A stretch of 64,000 nucleotides of DNA from Gemmatimonadota bacterium (lineage in GTDB: Bacteria; Gemmatimonadota; Gemmatimonadetes; Gemmatimonadales; GWC2-71-9). Positions 18,701-25,754 of this stretch are shown piece by piece. Position numbers and translations under genes: made by a program. The notes beneath the pieces are model-generated. The model was not told where the DNA came from. It saw only the letters and a list, made by a program, of their open reading frames with translations, and did not search any database. Position 1 is the stretch's first letter. Each line of letters starts with the position of its first letter. Location of the stretch: NCBI GenBank assembly GCA_022710485.1, contig JAKLGU010000005.1:100661-164660 (forward strand), in the 5' to 3' direction.

Positions 18701-19044
18701 TCGAGCGTGACGTCCGCCGTGATGGTCTGGCCCGAGGGGATGCGGATGTCGGTCACGCGGGTCTTCTTGTACCCGATGAACGACACCTCGAGGTTGATCG
18801 TACCGGCCGGGATGAGGTTGATGAAGTAGTAGCCGTCAGCGTTGGTCTGCGCACCGAACCGGGTGCCGACGATGATGACCTGCGCGTTCGCGATTGGCGC
18901 GCCCTGCTGGTCGCGCACCTTGCCTTCGAGCTTACCAGTCGCGGCCTGGGCGGAGAGCGCCGAGGCTCCCACGATCAGGGCGACTGCCGCCAACGCGATG
19001 GATCGCGTCACGCGGGTGAAGGCGCTCACACAACTTTGCTTCAT
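15715..19044 (-). CDS. TonB-dependent receptor with carboxypeptidase-regulatory-like domain
   Basis: 1109 residues from ATG 19044, which has GGAGGA upstream; an earlier frame start at 19104 is less likely. The signal peptide ends near ALSAQA. CarboxypepD_reg-like domain ~34-120 (LEGKVRDQQGAPIANAQVII, DGYYFINLIPAG). Then come a linker strand VTEITVVAA and the plug (~125-260: QPGVVASTGGGTLSIRGGRTDEQSVYVDGVPI). The barrel runs to the C-terminus RLRLGLELNF with terminal Phe. This is an Oar/SusC-like receptor that should move a ligand across the outer membrane using TonB energy. It heads the operon with the giant secreted, PorV-like and GWxTD proteins. Ligand unknown. Confidence 0.93.
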   Translation of the reverse strand: MKQSCVSAFTRVTRSIALAAVALIVGASALSAQAATGKLEGKVRDQQGAPIANAQVIIVGTRFGAQTNADGYYFINLIPAGTINLEVSFIGYKKTRVTDIRIPSGQTITADVTLESTPVEVTEITVVAAQNELVPRDAVTTKQNVEGDYADNLPADRIVNVLALQPGVVASTGGGTLSIRGGRTDEQSVYVDGVPIGAGNRGTGFTWSGVAGGNSLGVSTNAFEDASITTGASSAAFGGAQSGVISISTRTGGDKFSGAVGYESDELFGNSVSLGFNRVTASLSGPIVSNLTFFIGGNIEGNASAGTGQNRENSPYFTVAGTDTTVAVPSVKNNAYSDTTYVNVQEFAVYTGKCDETMSYAGINIKDNSNPDIADNYGLDCQGIRLPGTANSAYQLTGKLNYTYGSGSRLFLSANASQAQGRNFTYANLYNPQQIFGNTGTNQVYTLGWTQNLAKSSSRALALDVTLSYQQDEFIQSPLTRESEVNSRDPWGGFMLSPLKYTFDFDNFPLNQELLDNFQQNKAGSRRGPYDYENTAQYALVDKWRNNAYGLLGFSEAGGPTGRLFLNQENRFIGAAALDWQVDRYNRLKIGGGYTGYDIKSYSSQMTSQAFSDFYMEKPTSYTGYAEDRLDLGDVVLVAGLRYDYYNSNASHPQYCDSTGACQPTVRISSNPLYDPNDVAASLEEIYVEDQSHDYISPHIQVSFPVSDRTNMRFSYAHQVQPPDFALVLGGINTDLSVTNTNHVYGSDLDFGKTITFEFGIRHAFSDDFVLDFSAYNRDAQSNQAGRLLSLYDPLKLQNQDIRMMTNQDYGNYRGFDIRLDKRIGSLFNGTLAYSFSDAKNTGSDPFTYINFGSRIVNQISGGNDPPPSAYLPTTYTRPHNLAGSFSVTFPNQWNSGTTTGAILQNVGIFATFRVASGTAYTRCPVETGNESVLSTQVCARQFEGDVNGSRLPTFRNADLRLTKGFRFGGVDLTAYLDARNVFNFTNTTTVFAENNSIENATELQETWSGDSAGYADEAIASNSYDLENGDMFLPTPGACGNWVTQDGNAAAPNCVYLVRAEERFGNGDGVFTLSEQRRASEAFYYSGRSEANFTAAPRRLRLGLELNF

Positions 19045-19242
19045 GGACACGTCCTCCAAAGGTGTGAACCCAGTGTTGCCTGCGAATCGTACAACGAAAA
19101 GCACGCGCTTCCCTCCTTGCGCCGGACGCGCCGAGTTGGGGAATGCGACTGCGGATACGCCGGACGCGCCGGCGGGAGACTACGACACGAGAGTACTGCG
19201 ATGAGTGATCGAGACACCGACCGCGGCCCGGTCGGCTTCCAC

Positions 19243-19271
19243 AATATGCCGTGACCTAAATCACGTGTCAA
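19243..19271 (-). promoter_or_regulatory. Sigma70-type promoter with CRP/FNR-like dyad in its spacer
   Basis: Minus strand: TTGACA (19271-19266), 17-nt spacer, CATATT (19248-19243). The spacer contains CGTGA-N6-TCACG (19265-19250), a perfect 16-bp dyad of the CRP/FNR type. A bound protein here would block RNA polymerase. The start point would be near 19236, giving a leader of about 190 nt before the TonB receptor gene. I see nothing else in the 368-bp gap 19045-19412. Confidence 0.55.
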
Positions 19272-19412
19272 GGAACTGTCACGACCTGAAATGCGACAGG
19301 GACCCTGCTGTAACTGAATGCAACGAATCGGGATGGGACGGGGCAAGGCGGTGCGGCCACCACCCTGCCCGACAAGCTTATCCCGCGAACGGAAATTTGG
19401 GAAGGGGGGGGT

Positions 19413-20597
19413 CTAGCCCCCGGTCGTGATCAGGTTCCGCTGGGGCTGGGCGGGGGTCACCTCCGGCCCGTCCGCCCCCCAGTACATGTTGATCTCGCTC
19501 CGGACCCCGATCCGCCCAGATATATAGATACCGGGCTCCACCGAGAACCCCACCCCCGGGATCAGCTCCCGGTCGTCGTGGGTTTCGTAGTCGTCCAGAT
19601 GGGGACCCGAGCCGTGGAGGTCCCGGTCGATCGAGTGCCCGGTCCGGTGCACGAAGTACTGGCCAAACCCCGCCTTCTCGATGACCCCCCGCGCCGCCCG
19701 GTCCCCCTCGAATCCCGCCACCTTCCGCCCCTCGCGGACCCCCTGCTGGATGGCGGTGATGGCCGCATCCCGGGCATCCCGGACCGTTCTCCAGACCAGG
19801 TCGACCTCCTCAGGGACCTCGGCCCCCGAGAACCCCATCCAGGTCTGGTCGGCGAACACCGTCGTGGTGCTCCCCCGCCCGGCCCAGAGGTCGAGGAGGA
19901 TGACCTGGTCCCTGGCCAGGGTGGCATCCTTCCCCGCTTCGGGCTCATAGTGCGGATTCGCGGCATTGGCGCCGAACCCGACGATCGGCTTGGTGGTGAG
20001 CTTGAGCCCCCGGGCCTCCATGGCCGCCACCACCCGCGACTGAAGGGCCACTTCGGTCAGCCCCTGCCCTCCTTGCGTCACCGCCCACGCCAGCTCGCTC
20101 CGGGCGATGTCCGCCAGCGCCTCGGCCGCGTACCGATGGTCCGCCAGCTCGTCGGGGCTCCACCGCGCCGCAAACCGCGTGACCAGCGACGAGGACGGCA
20201 CCACCGTGCCGCCCAGCCTGGTGATGAGCTGGACCACCCCGGCGGGGACACGGTCGAGGTAGGGAACCGCGTCGTCCGGGGAGATTTCCATGGCGACCGT
20301 GCGACCCTTCACGATGGAGGCGAGCGCGGCGTGGAGTTCCTCCCACTTCGCATACGGCAGGAGGCGGCCGGGAAACCCCTCGAGCGGCTGCATCTCGATC
20401 TTGTGCACCACCGCCACCGGCTCCCCCTCCTTCGGCAGGAGGACGAAGAGCCGCCGGCTCCCCATCCCGCCGAGGCCAAGCACCCGGCCGGCCACCGGAT
20501 TGAGCCCGTGGAAGTCGAACAGGAGCCAGGCGTCGGCCCCGACGGCGTCGAGTCCTTCGGCGAGTTGACGGCGATCGGGCAGGGCGTGGGCGCTCAT
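19413..20597 (-). CDS. M24-family metallopeptidase (Xaa-Pro aminopeptidase-like)
   Basis: 394 residues from ATG 20597; the frame extends further upstream but that part is antisense to other genes. An N-terminal creatinase/prolidase-like domain (~1-165) is followed by a pita-bread peptidase domain. Metal-binding positions visible: Asp in VILLDLWAGRG, then HRTGHSIDRDLHGSGPHLDD with the family His, Glu in GFSVEPGIY, and Glu in GVRSEINMY. The second Asp of the usual set is in TTVFADQTW. It probably removes N-terminal residues before proline, in the cytoplasm. The start overlaps the stop of the V4R-like gene by ATGA, so translation is coupled. Confidence 0.85.
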   Translation of the reverse strand: MSAHALPDRRQLAEGLDAVGADAWLLFDFHGLNPVAGRVLGLGGMGSRRLFVLLPKEGEPVAVVHKIEMQPLEGFPGRLLPYAKWEELHAALASIVKGRTVAMEISPDDAVPYLDRVPAGVVQLITRLGGTVVPSSSLVTRFAARWSPDELADHRYAAEALADIARSELAWAVTQGGQGLTEVALQSRVVAAMEARGLKLTTKPIVGFGANAANPHYEPEAGKDATLARDQVILLDLWAGRGSTTTVFADQTWMGFSGAEVPEEVDLVWRTVRDARDAAITAIQQGVREGRKVAGFEGDRAARGVIEKAGFGQYFVHRTGHSIDRDLHGSGPHLDDYETHDDRELIPGVGFSVEPGIYISGRIGVRSEINMYWGADGPEVTPAQPQRNLITTGG

Positions 20598-21232
20598 GGG
20601 TACCCCTCCGCGGCGGCGGCCAGCCACCGGCAAGTGTCGTCTCCCCGGCCCCGGCAGCGCGCGTGTACCATGGCGCCTTCGAATCCGGTGAGTGCGCGCA
20701 GCAACTCGGCGAGCGCCGCGCCATAGTAGGAGCAGGCCTGGCCGTCGGCCAGGGCCAGCAGGGATAACGGCTGCGGGATGACCGCTTCGGCGGACCGGCC
20801 GCGGACGGTGAGCGACGCGGAGAAGACCCGGCGGGCGGCCCGGCGCGCGGCCCCGGCGCCGATGCGGCGACGGACGAATCCCGGTGAGGTCTTCAGGAGC
20901 ATCCGCACGGGCGCCGAGGCGCCGCGCGCCGCGTATCGCGCCGCCCGGCGGCCGGCGTCCGCGTACACCAGCGCCGCGTCGGGCCGCCGGCCCACGAGGC
21001 GGAAGACGCCGACAGTCTCGTCGAGCGGCACCGGAAGCCCGCGACGGTAGGCGTCCTGGTAACGCTGGATCTGGGCCGCCACCGTGCCGCTCAGGCCGAA
21101 CCGCTTCGCGACGATCTCGCCCGCCAGTTCCTCGAGTCCATCGCCGACGGGAGTGTCGAGGTTGCGGAGCGCCTCGAGCAGGCTGAGCGGCACGACGGCC
21201 GGCGTATCGCCGGCGATGGTCACTGTGGACAT
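20594..21232 (-). CDS. V4R-like small-ligand-domain protein, function unknown
   Basis: 212 residues, cytoplasmic, no signal peptide. The N-terminal two-thirds is arginine/alanine-rich and helical. The C-terminus (ELLRALTGFEGAMVHARC, then RGRGDDTCRW) has the closing Cys-x-G-x-C pattern of V4R/DUF2378-type ligand-sensing domains. These bind hydrophobic small molecules in vinyl reductases, XylR-type regulators and myxobacterial proteins. It is divergent from the ECF sigma factor gene (106 bp apart) and overlaps the M24 peptidase start. A sensor role is a guess. The assignment rests on the last 60 residues only. Confidence 0.5.
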   Translation of the reverse strand: MSTVTIAGDTPAVVPLSLLEALRNLDTPVGDGLEELAGEIVAKRFGLSGTVAAQIQRYQDAYRRGLPVPLDETVGVFRLVGRRPDAALVYADAGRRAARYAARGASAPVRMLLKTSPGFVRRRIGAGAARRAARRVFSASLTVRGRSAEAVIPQPLSLLALADGQACSYYGAALAELLRALTGFEGAMVHARCRGRGDDTCRWLAAAAEGYP

Positions 21233-21338
21233 GGGAGACGGCGGGAGGTCCTCGACATAGACGGGCAGAAGTTACCCACGGACCGCCCCGCGAACCAGAG
21301 GCGCTTGCGTGCATTCCGGCGGGCGGGGACATTCCATC

Positions 21339-21905
21339 ATGTCCTCCGCCCCTCCCGCCGAGACCGCCTTCGAGCGCGACGTCCTCCCGCACATGGACCT
21401 GATGTACCGGGTGGCCCTTCGCCTGACCGGCGAGGCGGCCGCCGCCGAGGACCTCGTCCAGGACACCGTCCTCAAGGCGTTTCGCGCGTGGGACAGCTTC
21501 CGCCAGGGAACCAACGCGCGGGGCTGGCTGTTGACCATCCTGAGGAACAGCTTCATCAACGACTACCGCCGCCGGCGCCGCGCCCCCGCGCTGGTGGACC
21601 TCGACGTGGCGGAGCAGCACGCCCGGCTCGACGACCAGCCGGGGCAGGATCCCGAAGGGGAGTTCTTCCACTCCCTCGTGGACGACAGGATCCTGGCCGC
21701 CATCGACGGACTGCCGGAGGAGTTCAGGGAGGTCGTGGTCTTGAGCGACGTCGAGGGGCTCGGATATGCCCAGATCGCGGAAACCCTCGGCGTCCCGGTG
21801 GGCACGGTGAAGTCGCGCCTCTTCCGGGCGCGGAAACAACTGCAGGGAACGCTGCTGGAGTACGCCATCGAGGCGGGCATCGTCCGCCCCGGGAAGGACG
21901 CATGA
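21339..21905 (+). CDS. ECF-type RNA polymerase sigma factor
   Basis: 188 residues from ATG 21339; an in-frame GTG at 21309 is an alternative start. Region sigma2 (~10-80: VAEDLVQDTVLKAFRAWDSF-like AAAEDLVQDTVLKAFRAWDSF, then TNARGWLLTILRNSFINDYRR) and sigma4 (~125-175: IDGLPEEFREVVVLSDVEGLGYAQIAETLGVPVGTVKSRLFRARKQL) are both complete. Loss of region 3 and the short length mark the extracytoplasmic-function group. The stop overlaps the start of the zinc anti-sigma gene, a normal sigma/anti-sigma arrangement. It probably transcribes its own operon through to the ketosynthase. The sigma-specific promoter was not identified. Confidence 0.92.
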   Translation: MSSAPPAETAFERDVLPHMDLMYRVALRLTGEAAAAEDLVQDTVLKAFRAWDSFRQGTNARGWLLTILRNSFINDYRRRRRAPALVDLDVAEQHARLDDQPGQDPEGEFFHSLVDDRILAAIDGLPEEFREVVVLSDVEGLGYAQIAETLGVPVGTVKSRLFRARKQLQGTLLEYAIEAGIVRPGKDA

Positions 21906-22150
21906 ACGACTCACGGCTCGATTGCGCCGAAGCGCTGGCGCTCCTCCAGGACTACCTGAAGGACGAACTCACGCCGGACAACCAGCGCCGGGTGGCCGGG
22001 CATCTCGCGGCCTGCGGCCACTGCCTCGAGCACGAGCATTTCGAGCGCAACTTCCTCGCGGCGATCCAGCGCGCCGCCAAGGGGATCCGCTGCCCCGACG
22101 AAGTGGCGGCGCGCATCCGGCAGGCCCTCCGGAGCGACACCCCGGACTGA
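21902..22150 (+). CDS. Zinc-finger anti-sigma factor (ZAS/zf-HC2 type)
   Basis: 82 residues, ATG overlapping the sigma factor stop (ATGA). The anti-sigma zinc motif is HLAACGHC (H-x3-C-x2-C), preceded by DCAEALALLQDYLKDELTP, the usual helix that clamps the sigma factor. No membrane segment follows, so it is a soluble anti-sigma factor, likely redox- or zinc-responsive. An extra His/Cys pair (EHEHFE, IRCPDEV) lies close by. Only 2 bp separate its stop from the DUF92 start, so it is part of the same transcript. Confidence 0.88.
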   Translation: MNDSRLDCAEALALLQDYLKDELTPDNQRRVAGHLAACGHCLEHEHFERNFLAAIQRAAKGIRCPDEVAARIRQALRSDTPD

Positions 22151-22152
22151 TC

Positions 22153-22902
22153 GTGGCTCCAGCCTCTGCCCTCCTCCTGGCCATCGCGGTCTCGTTGCTC
22201 GCCTGGCGCGCTGGAGCGCTGGGGCGCTCCGGCGCACTCGCCGCGGCCGGCATCGGACTCCTCGTGCTCACCACCACGGGGTGGCCGGGCGGGCTGGTCC
22301 TGATGGCTTTCTTCCTCCCGAGCTCCGCCGTCTCACGGCTCTGGCCCGGCAGGGCGCCCGCCATCGACGCCAAGGGTGATCGGCGCGACGCTTGGCAGGT
22401 CCTCGCCAACGGCGGGTTCCCCGCGTTGGCGCTGACCCTTGGCGGGCCGGGCGCACTGCTGGCCTTTGCCGCAGGGTTGACGGCGGCCGCCGCCGACACG
22501 TGGGCCACCGCGGTCGGCGCCCACAGCGCGAGCCCGCCACGGCACATCTTCAGGGGTGAGGTGGTACCAGCGGGTACGAGCGGCGGGATGACTCCCCTCG
22601 GCACCGGCGGGGCGCTGGTCGGCGCGGCGCTGGTGGCGGTGTCCGCCCTCCCACTCGTCGGGTGGCGCGGCGCAGTGGGCGCCCTCCTGATCGGGATGGG
22701 CGGCATGCTGCTCGATTCGGCGCTCGGCGCGAGCGTGCAGGGTAGGTTTCATTGCGATCGCTGCGGCCTGTCGAGCGAGCGGAGGATGCACCGGTGCGGC
22801 CAGGCGACACGGTCGGTGGGAGGGATTCCGTGGCTTTCGAACGACGGCGTGAACGCGCTGGCCTCGCTCGCGGCCACGGCGGCAGGATGGGCGGCGTCCT
22901 GA
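22153..22902 (+). CDS. DUF92-family membrane protein (phytyl/farnesyl-phosphate kinase-like)
   Basis: 249 residues from GTG 22153. Six or so hydrophobic segments; conserved family blocks include TAAAADTWATAVG, GTSGGMTPLGTGGALVGAAL and the C-terminal GRFHCDRCGLSSERRMHRCG ... GIPWLSNDGVNALAS. DUF92 includes plant VTE6 (phytyl-phosphate kinase); bacterial members are mostly uncharacterised. Here it starts 2 bp after the anti-sigma gene and overlaps the oxidoreductase start by 16 bp. A role in isoprenoid-alcohol phosphate metabolism for this cluster is inference. Confidence 0.8.
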   Translation: MAPASALLLAIAVSLLAWRAGALGRSGALAAAGIGLLVLTTTGWPGGLVLMAFFLPSSAVSRLWPGRAPAIDAKGDRRDAWQVLANGGFPALALTLGGPGALLAFAAGLTAAAADTWATAVGAHSASPPRHIFRGEVVPAGTSGGMTPLGTGGALVGAALVAVSALPLVGWRGAVGALLIGMGGMLLDSALGASVQGRFHCDRCGLSSERRMHRCGQATRSVGGIPWLSNDGVNALASLAATAAGWAAS

Positions 22903-24116
22903 GCGCCACCGACGCGGATGTGCTGATCGCCGGCGCCGGTCCGGCCGGCAGCGCGACCGCGGTGCACCTGGCGCAGGCCGGCTGGCGTGTCGTGTTGGTC
23001 GATCGCGCCGAGTTCCCCCGGGACAAGCCCTGCTCCGAGTACATGAGCCCCGAAGCGGTCCGCCTGCTGGACCGGCTCGGCGTCGTGCCCGACCTCGAAG
23101 CCGCCGGCGCCGTGGCACTGGAGGGCACCACGGTCATCGGCGCCCGCGGGAGCCGGCTCACCGGACTCTTTCGCGAGGCGGAGCCGCAGCCGTTTCGCCC
23201 CGCCGGGCTCTCGCTTCCCAGGCGCATCCTCGACGCCCGACTGGTGCGCGCGGCGCGGGAAGCCGGCGCCGACGTCCGCGAGCGCACCCGCCTGGAGGCG
23301 CTGCTGCACGACGGCGGCGCGGTGGCGGGGGCCATGGTGCGCGGCCCCGACGGTCGGCATTACCCGATCCGTGCCCGCCTGACCATCGGCGCGGACGGAC
23401 TTGGCTCGCTCGTGGCCCGCCGGCTCGGCCGGCGGCACAGCAGCGTCCCCCGTCGCGTGGCGTTCGTGGCGCACGTGCGCGGCGTCGCCGGCATGGGATC
23501 GACCGCCGAGATGCACGTCGGGGACGCCGGCTACGTGGGGTTGAACCGGATCGGCGCCGACCTGTACAACGTGGCGCTGGTGGTGCCCCAGGCGTCCGCG
23601 GCGGCGGCGCGAGGAGCGGTCACCCGATTCTTCTTCTCGATGCTCGAGGGCTTCCCGGGGGTACGAGGGCGAGTGGACCCCTCCCGCCTGGAGCGGGAGG
23701 TCCTGGTGACGGGCCCCTTCGCCTCCCGTGCCGGGCGGGTCACCGCCGGCGGCGCCCTCCTGGTGGGCGATGCCGCCGACTTCTTCGACCCCTTTACCGG
23801 GCAGGGCATCTACTCGGCGCTCCGCGGGGCGGAAATGGCGGCCCTCACCGCCTGCGGCGCCCTCGAGCGGAGCGGTATTGCGTCCGCCGAGGCGCTCGCG
23901 CCCTACCGGCAGCTGCGCCGGCGGGCCTTTGCCGGCAAGTGGGCCGTCGAACGGCTGATCGGGTACGGCATGCACCTGCCCTCGCTCTTCGACCGCGCCG
24001 TCGGCCGGCTCGGCCGGCATCCTGACATGGCGCACACCCTGATCGGCGTGACGGGCGACTTCGTGCCCGCCAGCCGCGTCCTCAACCCGCGGTTCCTGAC
24101 ACGGATGATGCTATGA
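22887..24116 (+). CDS. FAD-dependent oxidoreductase, geranylgeranyl-reductase/UbiH-like
   Basis: 409 residues from ATG 22887. Rossmann fingerprint DVLIAGAGPAGSATAVHLAQ (GxGxxG at 16-21) with the acidic end of beta2 in VVLVDRAEF. Then DKPCSEYMSPEAVRLLDRLG, the DG motif LTIGADGLGSLVARRLG, and the GD motif GALLVGDAADFFDPFTGQGIYSAL. These define group A flavoprotein monooxygenases and geranylgeranyl reductases. It can therefore hydroxylate an aromatic/polyketide ring or reduce an isoprenoid chain. A flavin reductase gene directly downstream (ATGA overlap) favours a redox role with free flavin in the pathway, though group A enzymes usually use NAD(P)H directly. Confidence 0.85.
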   Translation: MGGVLSATDADVLIAGAGPAGSATAVHLAQAGWRVVLVDRAEFPRDKPCSEYMSPEAVRLLDRLGVVPDLEAAGAVALEGTTVIGARGSRLTGLFREAEPQPFRPAGLSLPRRILDARLVRAAREAGADVRERTRLEALLHDGGAVAGAMVRGPDGRHYPIRARLTIGADGLGSLVARRLGRRHSSVPRRVAFVAHVRGVAGMGSTAEMHVGDAGYVGLNRIGADLYNVALVVPQASAAAARGAVTRFFFSMLEGFPGVRGRVDPSRLEREVLVTGPFASRAGRVTAGGALLVGDAADFFDPFTGQGIYSALRGAEMAALTACGALERSGIASAEALAPYRQLRRRAFAGKWAVERLIGYGMHLPSLFDRAVGRLGRHPDMAHTLIGVTGDFVPASRVLNPRFLTRMML

Positions 24117-24601
24117 ACCGGCCCGACCTCGACCCCGCCGAGTTTCGCCAGCTCCTCGGCCGGTTCACCACCGGCGTCACCGTCATCACCATGCACCTGC
24201 CCGACGGCCGGCCGGCGGGGATGACGGCGAACAGCCTGTCCAGCGTTTCGCTCCGGCCGCCGCTGGTCTCGGTGTGCATCGACCACGGGGCGGAGCTCTA
24301 CGCCTCCCTGCTCGCGGCGCCGGGGTTCGTCATCAACATCCTCGAGGCGTCCCAGGAGTCGCTGTCGCGGCGCTTCGCGGCGAAGCACCTGGACCGGTTC
24401 GGCGGCGTGGGGTATCACACCTCGCCCGGGGGGCACCCGGTGCTCGACGGCGTCCTCGCCTGGATCGAGTGCGCACCGCACGCCACATTCCCCGCAGGAG
24501 ATCACACCCTGGTCGTCGGCCAGGTCCTGAACGGCGGGACGACCGACGGCGCCCCGCTCGTCTACTTCCGCGGCGGCTACACTGGCCTGACCCGCGGGTG
24601 A
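24113..24601 (+). CDS. Flavin reductase-domain protein (HpaC/NtaB type)
   Basis: 162 residues, ATG overlapping the oxidoreductase stop. The flavin-reductase-like split barrel is evident: LLGRFTTGVTVITMHLPDGRPAGMTANSLSSVSLRPPLVSVC (~14-55), NILEASQESLSRRFA (~79-93), GDHTLVVGQVLN and C-terminal PLVYFRGGYTGL. Such proteins reduce free FMN/FAD with NAD(P)H for a partner monooxygenase, or are themselves FMN oxidoreductases. The neighbouring FAD enzyme is the obvious candidate partner. The stop overlaps the methyltransferase GTG start (GTGA). Confidence 0.9.
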   Translation: MNRPDLDPAEFRQLLGRFTTGVTVITMHLPDGRPAGMTANSLSSVSLRPPLVSVCIDHGAELYASLLAAPGFVINILEASQESLSRRFAAKHLDRFGGVGYHTSPGGHPVLDGVLAWIECAPHATFPAGDHTLVVGQVLNGGTTDGAPLVYFRGGYTGLTRG

Positions 24602-25290
24602 ACTCCCCCGCCCTCGCCCCCTTCGGCACCGAACTCCTCGACGACCCGGCGGCGGACCCCGCCGTGGTGGCGCGCTCGCTCGCCAACATTGCGCGAGCCA
24701 ACTGGTGGTTCGGCGGCACCGCCGCGGCGCTGTGGGGCATCGACCAGTTGCTGCGCGATGTCGGGTCAGGGCACGCCCTGACCCTGCTCGACGTCGGCAC
24801 GGGGGCGGCGGACCTCCCCGCGGCGGCGGTCCGCCGAGCGGCGCGGCGAGGCCGGCACCTTTCCGCCATCGGGCTCGAGCGGAGCCCGGTCGCCGCCGCG
24901 CTCGCGGCCGCGCGCGGCTTCCCGGCCGTGATCGGCTGCGCCGGGCAGCTGCCCGTGCGACCGGGCGCCGTGGACATCGTCCTCATCAGCCAGGTGGCGC
25001 ATCACTTGGCGGCGGACGCAGCCGTGGAACTCTTCCGGGCGGCGACAGCCCTCGCACGCATCGGTGTCGTGGTGGCCGACCTGCGGCGCTCGGAGCTGGC
25101 GGTGGCGGCGTTCAGGCTCGGGAGCGCGCTGCTCGGATTCGACGCCGTCACCCGCGCCGACGGGATCACGTCGGTGCGGCGCGGGTACCACGTCCGGGAC
25201 CTCGCAGACCTCGCGGCCCGCGCGGGCCAGCAGGCGCGGGTCTGCCGCCGCCCCGGTTTTCGTGTCGTCGCCTACTGGAGATCCCGCTGA
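24598..25290 (+). CDS. Class I SAM-dependent methyltransferase
   Basis: 230 residues from GTG 24598. Motif I is LTLLDVGTGAADLPAA near 61-75, followed by an acidic end of beta2 (IGLERSP) and motif IV-like VDIVLISQVAHHL near 120-133. This is the UbiE/Methyltransf_11 small-molecule type. N-terminal ANIARANWWFGGTAAALWGI is seen in methyltransferases of polyketide clusters with FAD enzymes. It is expected to methylate O or C of the cluster product in the cytoplasm. Its stop overlaps the SRPBCC gene start by one base (TGATG). Confidence 0.87.
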   Translation: MNSPALAPFGTELLDDPAADPAVVARSLANIARANWWFGGTAAALWGIDQLLRDVGSGHALTLLDVGTGAADLPAAAVRRAARRGRHLSAIGLERSPVAAALAAARGFPAVIGCAGQLPVRPGAVDIVLISQVAHHLAADAAVELFRAATALARIGVVVADLRRSELAVAAFRLGSALLGFDAVTRADGITSVRRGYHVRDLADLAARAGQQARVCRRPGFRVVAYWRSR

Positions 25291-25754
25291 TGCGCACCGT
25301 GGATCGGCTGATCGTCCGCGCCCCCGCCGATCCGATGTTCGACGCGGCCGCGGACGTCGAGCGTTGGCCCGAGCGGCTGGCACATTATCGGTGGGTGCGG
25401 TTCAACGAGCGGCGCCCCGGCGGTGGCATCGTGGAAATGGCGGCGGTGCGCCCGTTCGGCCCGTTGTCCTGGCCCGTCTGGTGGGAGTCCGAGATGTGGA
25501 TCGACCCCCCTCGTCGGGAAGTCCGGTACCGCCACGTCCGCGGGATCACCACCGGGATGGAAGTCGTCTGGAGCGTGGTCCCGCGCGGACCGCAGGAGAC
25601 CGAAGTGACGATCGTGCACACCTGGACCGGCCCGGACTGGCCGCTCATCCGCGTCCCCGCCGCCGAGTGGGTCATCGGCCCCGTGTTCGTCCACGGCATC
25701 GCGTCCCGCACGCTGGCGGGGCTGGCCCGCGTCGTGGAGGCGGCCCATGGCTGA
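25290..25754 (+). CDS. SRPBCC-family protein (polyketide cyclase/dehydrase-like)
   Basis: 154 residues from ATG 25290. The START-like fold is recognisable: RLIVRAPADPMFDAAADVERWPERLAHYRWVRF at the N-terminus, beta strands in the middle (SEMWIDPPRREVRYRHVRGI, EVTIVHTWTG) and a long C-terminal helix (GIASRTLAGLARVVEAAHG). Family members cyclise poly-beta-ketones or bind hydrophobic intermediates. Its overlaps with the methyltransferase and ketosynthase genes put it inside a polyketide- or fatty-acid-like pathway. Catalytic residues cannot be assigned. Confidence 0.82.
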   Translation: MRTVDRLIVRAPADPMFDAAADVERWPERLAHYRWVRFNERRPGGGIVEMAAVRPFGPLSWPVWWESEMWIDPPRREVRYRHVRGITTGMEVVWSVVPRGPQETEVTIVHTWTGPDWPLIRVPAAEWVIGPVFVHGIASRTLAGLARVVEAAHG

